The position numbers were made by a program, and so were the translations under genes. A DNA stretch of 64,000 nucleotides, from positions 868,001 to 932,000 of the forward strand of contig NZ_AQQV01000001.1 in the NCBI RefSeq assembly GCF_002088235.1, read 5' to 3'. Below the pieces are notes generated by a model that searched no databases, was not told where the DNA came from, and saw only the letters and a list, made by a program, of their open reading frames with translations. Shown here in pieces: positions 1 to 9,400 of this stretch (positions are counted from its first letter, which is position 1; each line of letters begins with the position of its first letter). This DNA comes from Oceanococcus atlanticus. GTDB taxonomy: Bacteria; Pseudomonadota; Gammaproteobacteria; Nevskiales; Oceanococcaceae.

Positions 1-1
1 C

Positions 2-274
2 ACCTTCAGCCCGTATCTGCTGCGCTACGGCCTGCTGGCCGTGCCCCTGCCCACCGTGCCGCAGGTCAATGCCAATGGCGACCTTGAAGGTGCCGTCGGG
101 CTGCTTGATGTGCCCAGCGTGAACCTGACCATGGCCACACCGCACTATCACACCGAGCGCGACACGCCGGACCGCATACCGCCGGAACAGCTCTCACGCG
201 CGGTCCAGGCGCACCGTGATTTCATCAGCGACATCATGCAGATGTCGCGTGCGCAAATCCGTTCGCCGCTTTAG
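2..274 (+). CDS. C-terminal end of a probable M28-family zinc peptidase (partial)
   Basis: Only the last 90 or so residues are present; the gene enters from the left edge in frame 2 and ends in TAG. The segment YHTERDTPDRI near the middle resembles the last conserved block of M28 aminopeptidases, where a His that binds the second zinc is followed by a Thr/Ser and an Asp-Thr pair. The final 30 residues read as a helix, as in that family. The assignment rests on this one motif, so another M28-like hydrolase is possible. Its stop codon overlaps the stop of the opposing AraC gene by four bases. Confidence 0.5.
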   Translation, partial: TFSPYLLRYGLLAVPLPTVPQVNANGDLEGAVGLLDVPSVNLTMATPHYHTERDTPDRIPPEQLSRAVQAHRDFISDIMQMSRAQIRSPL

Positions 275-1104
275 CCAGGCGGGCCGCAGTTCACCAGCGT
301 CACATACTTGGGGTCGACCACGGCCGAGGGGTTCATGCCGAAAAGCTCGTGGAATGCACGATCGGCATGAGCCAGATCATGGAAACCGGCACGGTGCGCC
401 ACTTCCGTCATGGTCAGACCACGCTTCCAGAAAAATGAGGCGCGCCAGACGGCGCGCCAACGCGCGTAGTCCGGGATGGTAAAGCCGGTCTGCTGACGGA
501 AAATCTCGCGCAGCCGTGACGCTGACAAATGCACCTGCGCCGCCACCGCAGCCAGGCTGACCTCGTTCAACGGCATCTCGTCCAGCACCTCGAAGGCCTT
601 GATCACGCGCGGGTCCGGTGTGGCCGGCTCGAAAGGCTGCTCGGTCAGCAATTCCATAACCTGGCGCACCAGCGCGTGGATACGCTCGGCCGGCAACACC
701 TCGCGCATGGCCATACGCAGCTCGGGAATGACCGGTGCAAACCGCTCAACCGGCAGTTCCAGCAGTTCCTGATCAGCCAGCATGGCCCGCACCGCGGCGT
801 ACTCCGGGCGATCCAGCGGCAAATAGAACAGGGCTATTTCGCTGTCGATCGCGGCAATTCGTTTGCGCGGCGCTTTCGGCGCCACCAGCGACACCCGGGT
901 GGTGATGCGGCGCCCTCCCACCTCAATCATGTAGGGCTTGGCACAACCGATGCGCAGGGTCGCGGCCAGCGGCCCGGTGGGACGATCCAGCAGCAGGGAG
1001 CGGGCCAGCAGCAACAGGCTGCAGGGCCAGTAATACAGGGTCATCCCGTGGGGTGCGGGGTGGGCCTGAAAGTTGTCCGGTCCAGGCGTCGTCATCGCCA
1101 CCAT
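271..1104 (-). CDS. AraC-family transcriptional regulator
   Basis: 277 residues. The C-terminal 100 residues form the AraC/XylS double helix-turn-helix: the first helix pair around SLAAVAAQVHLSASRLREIF and the second around TMTEVAHRAGFHDLAHADRAF, closing with the usual FGMNPS block. The N-terminal half has the cupin-like sensor layout of AraC proteins (beta-rich, a PLD..EY stretch, then a helical linker). The ligand is unknown. A GTG lies 15 bases further upstream; ATG at 1104 or 1095 are equally likely starts because none has a clear ribosome-binding site. It probably controls a neighbouring metabolic gene, but no target can be named. Confidence 0.85.
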   Translation of the reverse strand: MVAMTTPGPDNFQAHPAPHGMTLYYWPCSLLLLARSLLLDRPTGPLAATLRIGCAKPYMIEVGGRRITTRVSLVAPKAPRKRIAAIDSEIALFYLPLDRPEYAAVRAMLADQELLELPVERFAPVIPELRMAMREVLPAERIHALVRQVMELLTEQPFEPATPDPRVIKAFEVLDEMPLNEVSLAAVAAQVHLSASRLREIFRQQTGFTIPDYARWRAVWRASFFWKRGLTMTEVAHRAGFHDLAHADRAFHELFGMNPSAVVDPKYVTLVNCGPPG

Positions 1105-1156
1105 GGCCGGGCACGCCACAGCGTGCGGGAGTCTCCGTGCATACGGAGATTCTAGC

Positions 1157-1972
1157 TCAGCGTGGGCGCTCCAGCGTGGCCAGATAGCGTTGCCGTCCGC
1201 GTTCGCCCAGTCTTTCCATCAGCGGCAGGATCAGCGGAATCAGCCACGGGAAACTGCCAACCAGACGACCCGACAGGCTGTCGCCCCAGGACGGATAGAT
1301 CTCAACCTTGCGGCTGCGCAGCGCCTTGTCGAAAGCCTGGCCGATCTGCTGGACGGTTTGCGGGGTGCTGACGAAGTTCAGCGGACTGCCATTGTTGCGC
1401 GCTTCAAAGCGCAGCATCGGCGTATCCACTCCACTGGGATAAATGCCCGACACGTGCACGCCGTGGCTACGCAGCTCGTTGTGCAGGCTCATCAGAAAAC
1501 CGCGCAAACCGAATTTGCTGGCCGCGTAACTGGCACTGCCTTTGAGCGCGATGATCCCGCCCATCGAGACCGTGGCGATGATGTGGCCACGCCGACGTGG
1601 CTGCATGTGACGGGCAAAAGCACGCAGCAGATGAATGGCGGCGCGCAGATTGACCTCCAGTTCCATGTCCAGCTGCGCCGGATCGGCGTCGACCAGCATG
1701 TTGGGAAAAACGATCCCGGCGTTGAACACCGCCACATCGTATGCTTGCGTATCCTGCTCGATGTCCTGGCACAGCTGGCCAAGCGCCGCGCGATCGCTCA
1801 GATCGAGCGCACGCAAGCTCGGCGCAGGCAGGAAATCCAGCGCTGCTGCGACGGCATCGACATCGCGATCCACCAGCTCCAGGGCGTAACCCTGGTCATG
1901 CAGGCGGCGCGCGATTTCCGGCCCGATCCCGCCACTGGCGCCGACCACGATGGCGCGGCGCATGGCCGTCAT
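1157..1972 (-). CDS. SDR-family NAD(P)-dependent oxidoreductase
   Basis: 271 residues, a classical short-chain dehydrogenase/reductase. The cofactor motif GASGGIG sits at residues 11-17, NAG at about residue 90, and the catalytic block has Ser followed by Y-AAS-K (SYAASKFG). The residue after the first beta strand (VDRD) is acidic, which usually favours NAD. A hydrophobic C-terminal segment (WLIPLILPLM) could anchor it to a membrane. The ATG overlaps the stop of the upstream flavin monooxygenase as ATGA, so the two are translationally coupled and likely act on the same hydrophobic substrate, with the monooxygenase and alcohol/ketone dehydrogenase in sequence. The substrate is unknown. Confidence 0.9.
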   Translation of the reverse strand: MTAMRRAIVVGASGGIGPEIARRLHDQGYALELVDRDVDAVAAALDFLPAPSLRALDLSDRAALGQLCQDIEQDTQAYDVAVFNAGIVFPNMLVDADPAQLDMELEVNLRAAIHLLRAFARHMQPRRRGHIIATVSMGGIIALKGSASYAASKFGLRGFLMSLHNELRSHGVHVSGIYPSGVDTPMLRFEARNNGSPLNFVSTPQTVQQIGQAFDKALRSRKVEIYPSWGDSLSGRLVGSFPWLIPLILPLMERLGERGRQRYLATLERPR

Positions 1973-3267
1973 GCCGCAGCCCCGATCTCACGCTTCACCT
2001 GCCCCAGGACCTTGAGGTAAGCATCAACATCGACATAGTTGGCATGCCGCGGCGTGGCGATGTAGCGATGACCGCCGGTGAGATCAGGCTGATGGCTGCG
2101 CTTCTTTTCGCTCAGCTTGCTTGCCAGCGGGGCATCGCGCCCGGCCACCGCGTCGGCAACGATCAGCTCGGCCATGTGGTCGAAGTTGGTGTAGGCCGCC
2201 GAGGCGAACTCCAGAAAACCCAGCACCGCCAGATTGTCGTAGCGCTTGGAGAACATGCGCAGATACAGATCCGGACGACCATTCTTGTCGGCCCAGGCGT
2301 CGCCCGGCAGGAACGGGCTGGCGTGCTGGTAGCCGGTGGCGGTGATAACCAGATCGATACGCTCGCGCGAACCATCTGCAAACACCACCTCGTCGCCATC
2401 GAAGCGCTCCACCGCAGGTTTGGCGATGCAGTCGCCGTGGGTGATGTAATGCAGGATCTGGGTGTTGACCAACGGATGGGATTCGAACACCCGGTGGTCG
2501 GGCTCCGGCAGGCCGTATTTTTCCGGCTTGCCGTTGAGCAGGCGCAGGAGCAGACCGAACACCCATTGCTGCAGACGAAACGGCAATTTCGGGCCTTTGG
2601 TGGCAATCACGTCGGCGGGGATGCCCATCAGATGTTTGGGCACGAAGTGATAGCCACGCCGGGTGCTCAGAAAAGCCTGGTCGCTGGCAAAGGCCGCATC
2701 GCAGGCGATGTCCACGCCGGAGTTGCCACACCCGATCACGAGCACGCGTTTGCCGCGAAATTCCTGGGCCGAACGGTAGCTCACCGCGTGGCGAATCTCG
2801 CCGTTGAATTGCCCCGGCCAATTGACCAGATTGGGCTCCCAGGTCACTCCGTTGGCGCAGATCAGATAGCGCGCAGCGAGGCGACGACCGTCGCTCAGCT
2901 GCAGGGTCCACACACCGTTGTCATCGCAGCTGGCGCTGGACACCTCGGCATTGAATTGGATGTGCTGGCGCAGATCATGATGATCGGCATAGCTGCGGAT
3001 ATAGCGCAGCAACAGGCGATGACCGGGGTAGTCGGGGTAATCCTCCGGCATCGGAAAATCCGGGAAGCCCGAACAGGTGCGCGAGGAGATGAAATGAGCC
3101 GACTCGTACATCGGCGAGCCGGGCGCATCAATATCCCAGATACCCCCCACATCTTGGTGGCGCTCGAGTGTGACGAAGCGCACGCCAGCCTGCGCCAACC
3201 GCCGGGTCAGCAACAGGCCACCTGGTCCCGCGCCCACCACGATCACATCCAGCACGTCATCACTCAT
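1969..3267 (-). CDS. Flavin-containing monooxygenase (FMO-like)
   Basis: 432 residues. The FAD Rossmann motif GAGPGGL is at residues 12-18 and the NADPH-binding motif GCGNSG at about residue 181. Just before the second motif lies FNGEIRHAVSY, which fits the FMO identifying sequence FxGxxxHxxx(Y/F); a Baeyer-Villiger enzyme would normally end that motif in Trp plus Pro/Asp. It should oxygenate a soft nucleophile or carbonyl using NADPH and O2. It leads a two-gene operon with the SDR (ATGA overlap) and is divergent from a TetR regulator, with two palindromes between them, so the TetR protein most likely represses it. Confidence 0.87.
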   Translation of the reverse strand: MSDDVLDVIVVGAGPGGLLLTRRLAQAGVRFVTLERHQDVGGIWDIDAPGSPMYESAHFISSRTCSGFPDFPMPEDYPDYPGHRLLLRYIRSYADHHDLRQHIQFNAEVSSASCDDNGVWTLQLSDGRRLAARYLICANGVTWEPNLVNWPGQFNGEIRHAVSYRSAQEFRGKRVLVIGCGNSGVDIACDAAFASDQAFLSTRRGYHFVPKHLMGIPADVIATKGPKLPFRLQQWVFGLLLRLLNGKPEKYGLPEPDHRVFESHPLVNTQILHYITHGDCIAKPAVERFDGDEVVFADGSRERIDLVITATGYQHASPFLPGDAWADKNGRPDLYLRMFSKRYDNLAVLGFLEFASAAYTNFDHMAELIVADAVAGRDAPLASKLSEKKRSHQPDLTGGHRYIATPRHANYVDVDAYLKVLGQVKREIGAAA

Positions 3268-3282
3268 CGCTCACCCCAATAC

Positions 3283-3327
3283 GTGACCAATAGTCACTTT
3301 CATAAAACGTGAGTGTTGGTCACGTTT
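3283..3327. promoter_or_regulatory. Twin inverted repeats, probable TetR operators
   Basis: Between the divergent monooxygenase and TetR genes. The first repeat is GTGAC-N5-GTCAC at 3283-3297; the second is AAACGTGA-N7-TCACGTTT at 3305-3327, with perfect 8-base arms. They share the GTGA/TCAC core and their centres lie 26 bp apart. Position between the two start codons suits repression of both promoters by the adjacent TetR protein. Binding by that protein is inference. Confidence 0.65.
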
Positions 3328-3343
3328 GCGTTACTGTCAAGCC

Positions 3344-3964
3344 ATGTCCAACGCCCCTCGCCAGACGCTGCGCCGCCAACCTGAACAGGCACGCGCGCGA
3401 AAAAACCTCAGCGCCATGCTGGATGCGGCCGCACAACTGATTAACGAATGTGGCACCGATGGTTTTTCCATGGCCGAACTGGCGCGCCGTGCCGGGGTTT
3501 CCAAACCGGCGCTGTACCGCTATTTCCCCAACAAACAAGCCGTGCTGCTGGCCCTGGCCCAGGCCAGCTTCGAACAGAATCACGCCCTGGTGCGCGACAG
3601 CCTCGAACGCAACCCGGGCGATCTCAACGCGGCCATGCGCGAAGCCATGCACCGCTATTGCGCGCTGCACCGCTCGGAACCTTTTCGTATCCATCTGCGC
3701 GCCGCCATGCATGCCGACCCGGAGCTTATGGCCCTGGACTTTGCCGATTCACGGCACAACGCCGGCCTGGTCGAAGAGGCGCTGCGCAGCCAATTCCCGA
3801 GCCTCGACGCCGTCGCGCTGCGCCACCATCTGATGCTGATCATGGGCTGCTCCGACGCCGTCGCCCTGATGACCATCCAGGTCGACGACGACGAAGCCGA
3901 GCAACTCATCGAGCGCTTTGTGCACATGAGCACCGCCAGCCTGCCGCTAGGCCAGCAGCTTTGA
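3344..3964 (+). CDS. TetR/AcrR-family transcriptional regulator
   Basis: 206 residues from ATG 3344; an in-frame TTG at 3326 lies inside the operator and is less likely. The DNA-binding helices are at residues 20-70, with the signature SMAELARRAGVSKPALYRYFPNK. The C-terminal ligand domain is all-helical and not assignable. It is divergent from the FMO-SDR operon, with paired palindromes in between, so it is probably the local repressor. Its 3' end overlaps the glutaredoxin-membrane gene on the other strand by 18 bases. Confidence 0.9.
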   Translation: MSNAPRQTLRRQPEQARARKNLSAMLDAAAQLINECGTDGFSMAELARRAGVSKPALYRYFPNKQAVLLALAQASFEQNHALVRDSLERNPGDLNAAMREAMHRYCALHRSEPFRIHLRAAMHADPELMALDFADSRHNAGLVEEALRSQFPSLDAVALRHHLMLIMGCSDAVALMTIQVDDDEAEQLIERFVHMSTASLPLGQQL

Positions 3965-4714
3965 ACCCATCCACACGGCCATCGCGATCATCATCAGATT
4001 CTCGGTCAGCGATACAAAGCCCAGCGGTACATTGCTGGAGCCGCCGACACAGGCGCATTTGAGGGCCCGCCGGTCGAGGTAAACCGCCTTGAACACCGAC
4101 ACCGCACCAATCGAACCAATACCCAGTGCCAGCGGCACGGACAGCCACATCAGCGCACCAGACAACATCAGCACACCGGCCAGACCTTCGGCAAAGGGAT
4201 AGATGTAGGAGTAGCGCACCCAACGCTGAGCCAGCAGGTCGTAGTTGAGAAACATGGTTGCGAAGCGCTCCACGTTCTGCAGCTTGAGCAGCGCCAGCAC
4301 CACCATGCTGAGGGAAACAAACCACTCCGCCGCGCGCACGGTCAGCGCGTTGCCGTACACCGCGAAGCTCAGGGCCAGGGCACTCAGCGCGGTCATGCTG
4401 AACAAGGCCACCACCGGGGTGTAGCTGGTCGCATCAGGATCGGCCGGTGCTCGTCCGAGAAAACGACGCAGATCCTCGTAGCCGCCGATGCGCTGCCCGT
4501 TGATGAAAACCTGCGGGGTGGTCTTGACCGCATGCTCGGCCTTGAACGCCTCAACCGCCTCGCGCGAACGCAAGGCACGATCATCGACCGTGTAACCGGC
4601 GCGCTTGAGCAGATCTCTGGATTTCAGGCCATACGGGCACAGATGCTGATCCATGACCATGCGATAGAGCACCGCATGGCGCGATTGCGACGACTCTGTT
4701 TTGCGTAACGACAT
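3947..4714 (-). CDS. Glutaredoxin domain fused to MauE/DoxX-type membrane domain
   Basis: 255 residues. Residues 10-85 are a glutaredoxin fold: HLCPYGLKSRDLL is the active-site helix with a single nucleophilic Cys (CPYG instead of CPYC), and the cis-Pro is in the TTPQVFING block, followed by GGYEDL. Residues 100-250 have four hydrophobic spans of the MauE/DoxX redox membrane family, with a CAC-V-GG motif near the end of the third span that could exchange electrons with the glutaredoxin. It may move thiol equivalents across or at the inner membrane. ATG 4714 is chosen because AGGAGG lies 5 bases upstream; an earlier GTG overlaps that site. Transcribed from the mer-like promoter shared with the MerR gene. 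Confidence 0.85.
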   Translation of the reverse strand: MSLRKTESSQSRHAVLYRMVMDQHLCPYGLKSRDLLKRAGYTVDDRALRSREAVEAFKAEHAVKTTPQVFINGQRIGGYEDLRRFLGRAPADPDATSYTPVVALFSMTALSALALSFAVYGNALTVRAAEWFVSLSMVVLALLKLQNVERFATMFLNYDLLAQRWVRYSYIYPFAEGLAGVLMLSGALMWLSVPLALGIGSIGAVSVFKAVYLDRRALKCACVGGSSNVPLGFVSLTENLMMIAMAVWMGSKLLA

Positions 4715-4747
4715 AAGCACCTCCTGTGTGTGCGAGTGTTGTCCGCC

Positions 4748-4779
4748 ATGCTAAGTTCCGTACCACAGTACGGAGTCAA
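4748..4779 (-). promoter_or_regulatory. MerR-type promoter/operator resembling the mercury-resistance operator
   Basis: On the minus strand: -35 TTGACT (4774-4779), a long 20-bp spacer, and -10 TAGCAT (4748-4753). The spacer holds the dyad TCCGTAC-N4-GTACGGA (4757-4774). The arms and 4-base gap match the Tn21/Tn501 mer operator as I remember it, and the overlong spacer is the hallmark of promoters that MerR proteins untwist. It drives the glutaredoxin-MauE gene and overlaps the upstream region of the divergent merR-like gene. Confidence 0.85.
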
Positions 4780-4786
4780 GCCCAGC

Positions 4787-5167
4787 ATGCTCTCAATCGG
4801 AAAATTCGCCACGGCAGGCGGCGTTGGCGTGGAAACGGTGCGCTACTACCAGCGCAAGGGCCTGCTCGCGGTGCCCGACGCGCGCGACGGCATACGCCGC
4901 TACGACGCCAACGCTCTGCGCCGCCTGCGGTTCATCCGCAAGGCCCAGGCGGCGGGCTTCACCCTGGCGGAGATCAGCGAACTGCTGGCTCTGGACGCCA
5001 GCCGCGATCGCAGCCGGGCGCGCCAGCTCGCCAGCACGCGGATCCGTGCACTGGATGACAAGATCGATGAGTTGCAACGCGCGCGTCGGGCCCTGACCCG
5101 CCTGGCCACAGAATGCGCCCAGGGCGATCACGGTCCCTGCCCGATCCTCGAAGCGTTTGAGGTCTAG
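4787..5167 (+). CDS. MerR-family metal or redox-responsive regulator
   Basis: 126 residues from ATG 4787. The N-terminal winged helix is typical of the mercury/copper branch (IGKFATAGGVGVETVRYYQRKGLL, quoted here only to its pattern: G-V-x-V-E-T-V-R-Y-Y-Q-R-K-G-L-L). A dimerisation helix follows. The C-terminal loop has two Cys, as C-x7-C followed by PI, the spacing seen in the copper sensor CueR; mercury sensors use C-x8-C. The position of the third mercury ligand (C82 of Tn501 MerR) is Arg. So the protein reads a mer-like operator but is unlikely to sense Hg(II) by the known three-Cys site. No merT, merP or merA is present here. Confidence 0.88.
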   Translation: MLSIGKFATAGGVGVETVRYYQRKGLLAVPDARDGIRRYDANALRRLRFIRKAQAAGFTLAEISELLALDASRDRSRARQLASTRIRALDDKIDELQRARRALTRLATECAQGDHGPCPILEAFEV

Positions 5168-6369
5168 GCGGTCTGCGCAAGCGCGTGCGCCAGCAGCTGA
5201 CCGGCACGGTCCTGCGCCGCCGGCTGCCACACGACCTCATCACAGGCGTTGAAGCGCGCCACCTGCCACAGCTTGTCAGCCAGCTTGGCGATAAAGTCAT
5301 CCAGCGTCTTGAGCGGCTGCTCCAGATGAAAGCTGCGCAGGATCAACTGCCGCTTTTGTCGATCAGCTTTGGGATCCAGCCGCCCCACAAGCTGCGTGCC
5401 ATACACGATGGGCAGGCAGTAATAACCAAACTCACGCTTGCTGGCGGGCACAAAACACTCGATCTGGTAACGGCTGTCGAACAACTGCTGGATGCGCTTG
5501 CGCTGGATCACCGCATTGTCGAAAGGCGACAGCAAATGCACACCGCGGGCCACCCGGGCAGCCGCCAAACGTTCCAGCTGCGCTGGCAGCGCGTACCACA
5601 CGCCCGGCCGCCCGGCGATGCTCAGGGCAAGCACTTCGCCGGCCTCACACATGCCCGCCAGCATCTGCGCAATCCCCTGCCGGGTGCCTTTGCGCAGGTA
5701 ACCGAATTCCGGCTCCATGGCCACACCATGGGCGCGCAGCGCGCGTTCGATGAGATAGCGGTAGAAGGCATCGTCGCTGGGCAATGTGGTGTCCAGCCCG
5801 CTCGGCAGCAGGCGCTCGGGCAGATCGTAAACCTTGTTGAAGCCCTCACGGTGGCTGACCATCAGCTCGCCCTGGATGAACAGCTGTTCCAGGGCGATCT
5901 TGGCCGGCTTCCAGTTCCAGCCCCAGGCATCATTGGCGCGCTGTGCAGGGTGTTCAAAATCCTTGGCCTTGAGCGCGCCCTCGGCGCGTACCCGCGCAAG
6001 CACCGCATCCATGGCTTTGCGATCCGGACTGCGCCAGTGGCGCTGACCGCAGGCGATGGCATGCATGTAGCGCCGACAGTAGCGGTAATCCTGCATGGGC
6101 AGATAGGCCGCCGCATGGGCCCAGTACTCGAACACCCGGCGCTCGTGCTGAAGCTGATCCAGATGCGCGGACCGGTAGCTCGGCACGCGCGTCCACAAGC
6201 AGTGATGATGCGAGCGCTGAATCACCGAGATGGTGTCGATCTGTACGTAACTCAGCTGCTCGATGCAGCGATACACCGCCTCCTTGCCGCGCCCGAACGG
6301 CGCCCGCGCATGCAAGCCCTGGCTGACCAGCGCCAGACGCCGCGCATCATGTAACGACAGATTCAACAT
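5164..6369 (-). CDS. YcaQ/AlkZ-family DNA glycosylase (crosslink repair)
   Basis: 401 residues, the usual length of the HTH_42 (DUF1006) family. It begins with the characteristic ARRLAL-x-QGL block, and the catalytic Q-phi-D motif appears as QID in SYVQIDTISVIQR at about residues 38-50, the YcaQ version rather than the AlkZ QxQ version. E. coli YcaQ unhooks interstrand crosslinks made by bifunctional alkylators, so a role in repair of such damage is expected. It lies convergent to the merR-like gene with a four-base stop overlap and upstream of nothing on its own strand, so it is probably monocistronic. Confidence 0.85.
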   Translation of the reverse strand: MLNLSLHDARRLALVSQGLHARAPFGRGKEAVYRCIEQLSYVQIDTISVIQRSHHHCLWTRVPSYRSAHLDQLQHERRVFEYWAHAAAYLPMQDYRYCRRYMHAIACGQRHWRSPDRKAMDAVLARVRAEGALKAKDFEHPAQRANDAWGWNWKPAKIALEQLFIQGELMVSHREGFNKVYDLPERLLPSGLDTTLPSDDAFYRYLIERALRAHGVAMEPEFGYLRKGTRQGIAQMLAGMCEAGEVLALSIAGRPGVWYALPAQLERLAAARVARGVHLLSPFDNAVIQRKRIQQLFDSRYQIECFVPASKREFGYYCLPIVYGTQLVGRLDPKADRQKRQLILRSFHLEQPLKTLDDFIAKLADKLWQVARFNACDEVVWQPAAQDRAGQLLAHALAQTA

Positions 6370-6480
6370 GGACCGCCCGCAAGCCGTGCATCAAGGCCAT
6401 ACGATACGTGTATCAGCCTGCCGATTGTTGCTAGTCTGAGGCTCGGCCAGGCTGGCCTGTGGCCACAACAAGGAGGGCGG

Positions 6481-9400
6481 ATGCACTGCCCCGACTGCAA
6501 GCACGACAATCCCGCAGCATCCCGGTTTTGCAACAACTGCGGCAGCGCATTGCCACTTGCCTGCGCGCAGTGCGCACACCACAACCCGGCCACGGCGCGC
6601 TTCTGCAACCAGTGCGGGCATGATCTGTCAGCGCCGAAACAAGCGGACGCGCGCGCGCCCGGCAGCTACACCCCACGCCACCTGAGCGAGCGCATTCTGA
6701 CCAGTCGCAGCGCCCTGCAAGGTGAGCGCAAACGCGTCACTGTGCTGTTCGCCGACGTCAAAGGTTCGACCGAGATCGCCGAAGCGGTGGGCGACGAGGA
6801 ATGGCACGAAATTCTCGACCGCTTTTTCGCCATACTGAGCCACGGCGTGCACCGCTATGAAGGCACCGTCAATCAGTACACGGGCGACGGCATCATGGCG
6901 CTGTTCGGCGCCCCGATTGCGCACGAAGATCACGCCCTGCGCGCCTGCAAGGCTGCCCTCGACATGCAGGCCGAGCTGCGTCGCTACGCCGACGAGCTGC
7001 GCATCAGCAAGGGCCTGAACCTGTCGGTACGCACCGGCATCAACTCCGGTGAAGTGGTGGTCGGCAAGATCGGCGACGACCTGCGCATGGATTACACCGC
7101 CAAAGGCCAGACCGTGAATCTGGCCGCCCGCATGGAGCAGATCGCCGAGCCTGGGCGCATCTACCTGACCAGCTACACCGCCAGCCAGATCGCCGGTTAT
7201 GTGCGCCTGCGTGATCTCGGCAGCCTGCCCATCAAGGGCCTGAGCGAACCCGTCAAGGTGTTCGAACTGGAAGGCCACGGCGCGGCCAAAACCCGCCTGG
7301 ATGTCTCCCGTGCCCGCGGCCTGTCGCATCTGGTCGGGCGTACACGTGAACTCGAGCAGCTTGAACAGGCCCTGCAACAGGCGCTGGCTGGCCAGGGCCG
7401 CAGCATCGCCGTGGTGGGTGACGGCGGCATCGGCAAAAGTCGTCTGTGCTACGAACTGCTGGAACGGGCGCGCACACGCAATATTGCGGTCTACAGCGCC
7501 ACCGGCGTGCCCTATGCCAACGCCGTGCCCCTGTATCCGGTGCTGGGTCTGCTGCGCAGCTTCTTCGCCATCGAGGAGCAGGACAGCGCCATTGAGCAGC
7601 GTCGCAAGATTGCCGGCACCCTGGCCCTGATGGGGCACGACTGTCGCGAAAGCCTGCAGTTGCTGTTCGAGTATCTGGACGTGGCCGAGGCCGACGCGAC
7701 ACCGTCTGCCGTGCCTGCCGAACAACGCCAGCAACACCTGTTCGAGATGATCTGTGAAACCCTGCCGGGGCAGACCAGCATCATCCTGATTGAAGACCTG
7801 CACTGGGCCGATGCCGCCAGCGAGGCTTTTGTGCAGGCGCTCAGCCAGGCCATCAGCAACAGCCGCAGTTTGCTGGTGCTGAACTACCGCCCCGACTACC
7901 AGGACGCCTGGCTGGCCGGCCAGGCGCATCAGCGCATCGCCCTGCAAGCCCTGGGAACGGCCGAAGTGGCCCAGCTGATCGACCAGTTGCTGGGCCCCGA
8001 AGCCGCCCTTGGTCCGGCCCGTGCACGGCTGTGCAAACAGGCGGCAGGCAACCCGTTCTTTGTCGAGGAAGCGGTTCGCAGCCTGGCCGAGCAAGGCTAC
8101 CTGAGCGGCAGCAGCGGCGCTTACCAGCCCGGCCGCACGCTCGACAGCGTGGTCATCCCCGACAGCGTGCAAGGCCTGCTTGCTGCACGCATAGACCGGC
8201 TGGAAGACGCTGACAAAGACGTGCTGGCGCACGCCGCAGTGATCGGAAAATCCTTCAGCGCCACGCGCCTGCAACAGCTCATGTCGATCCCGGAAGAAGC
8301 ACTGACCCGGAGCCTGCAGACCCTGCAATACGGCGACTTCATCCAGCCCGCCGAATGCCCCCAGGATTATGATTTCTACCATCCGCTGACTCAGGAAGTG
8401 GCCTACCGCAGCCAGCTGCGCGAGCGCCGCGCCGATATCCACGCACGTCTGGCCCAGGCCATCGAAGCCGAGCTCGACGGACGTGAGCATGATGAGCGCA
8501 GCGTGCTGCTGGCCCATCATTGGGAACGCGCCGGCGACCACGCCAAAGCCACCCAGTGGCAGTTGCAGGCGGCCTTGTTCGAGGGTGTGATGCGCGAGTC
8601 ACGCGCCGCAGCGCAGCGCTACCGACACGCCATCCGCCTGGCCGACGGCATCGAGGACCCACAACAGCGCCTGCGCCTGTCGGTGCAGGCCCGCGCCGGC
8701 ATCCTGCGCACGGCCGCCGTGTTCGACGTGCCCGAAGACGAAAGCCAGAGCGCCTACACCGAGGCGCGCGACATGCTGGCTGAACTTAACGATCCCCTGC
8801 TCGAGGCCGAGCTGCTGATCGCCCATGGCGGCCTGCAGCTGCAACAGGGCGATGCCGACGCGGCCGTGGCTCAGACCAGCAAGGCCATGGGTATTGCACG
8901 AAAGCTCAAACATGCCGGGCTGATCGCACGCTTTCGCATTCCCATTCTGCTCGCCTACTTCTCCGCCGGACGTCTGTCGGAGGGGCTGGAGGTTCTCAAC
9001 GAGCCCGGCCAGACAGCCTGGTACGAAGGGCCCATCACCGAAAGCAATTTCCTCTCCCGGGCCTTTCGCGCCCTGATGCTGAACTACATGGGCCAACCTC
9101 AGGAAGCGCGCCGCCAGTTGCTTCAGGCCATCGCGGTTGAAGGCACCGCCGGACGCACGGTGAGCTGGATGCACGCCAATCTGGTTGATGTGGCGCGCGT
9201 GGGCGGCCGCTACGACATGGCCATGCGCGAGGCCCGCCACGCGGTCGAGCGCGTGGAACAGTTCGGCAGCCCGTTCTTCCGCGCAGTGGCCTACCGCGCC
9301 CTGGCGGTGGCGCATGGTCTGAATGGCAACTGGCAGGACAGCCGCAAGCTGCTTGAAACCTACCTGCCGGAGGTGCAACGCGGCGGCTCCGCACACCAGT

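Noticed and set aside
3947-5167. Part of a mercury-resistance transposon
   Set aside because: The operator is mer-like but there is no merA, merT, merP, transposase, or terminal inverted repeat, and the regulator lacks the third mercury Cys.
6403-6414. GATAC-GT-GTATC inverted repeat between ycaQ-like and cyclase genes
   Set aside because: Arms of only five bases and no local regulator gene to bind it; chance is likely.
6628-8541. A 637-codon open frame on the minus strand opposite the cyclase gene, and similar long antisense frames at 1741-3312, 24438-25979 and 57360-58667
   Set aside because: They lie opposite well-supported genes, have no family motifs, are rich in Gln/His/Arg as expected from the reverse of GC-rich codons, and lack ribosome-binding sites.
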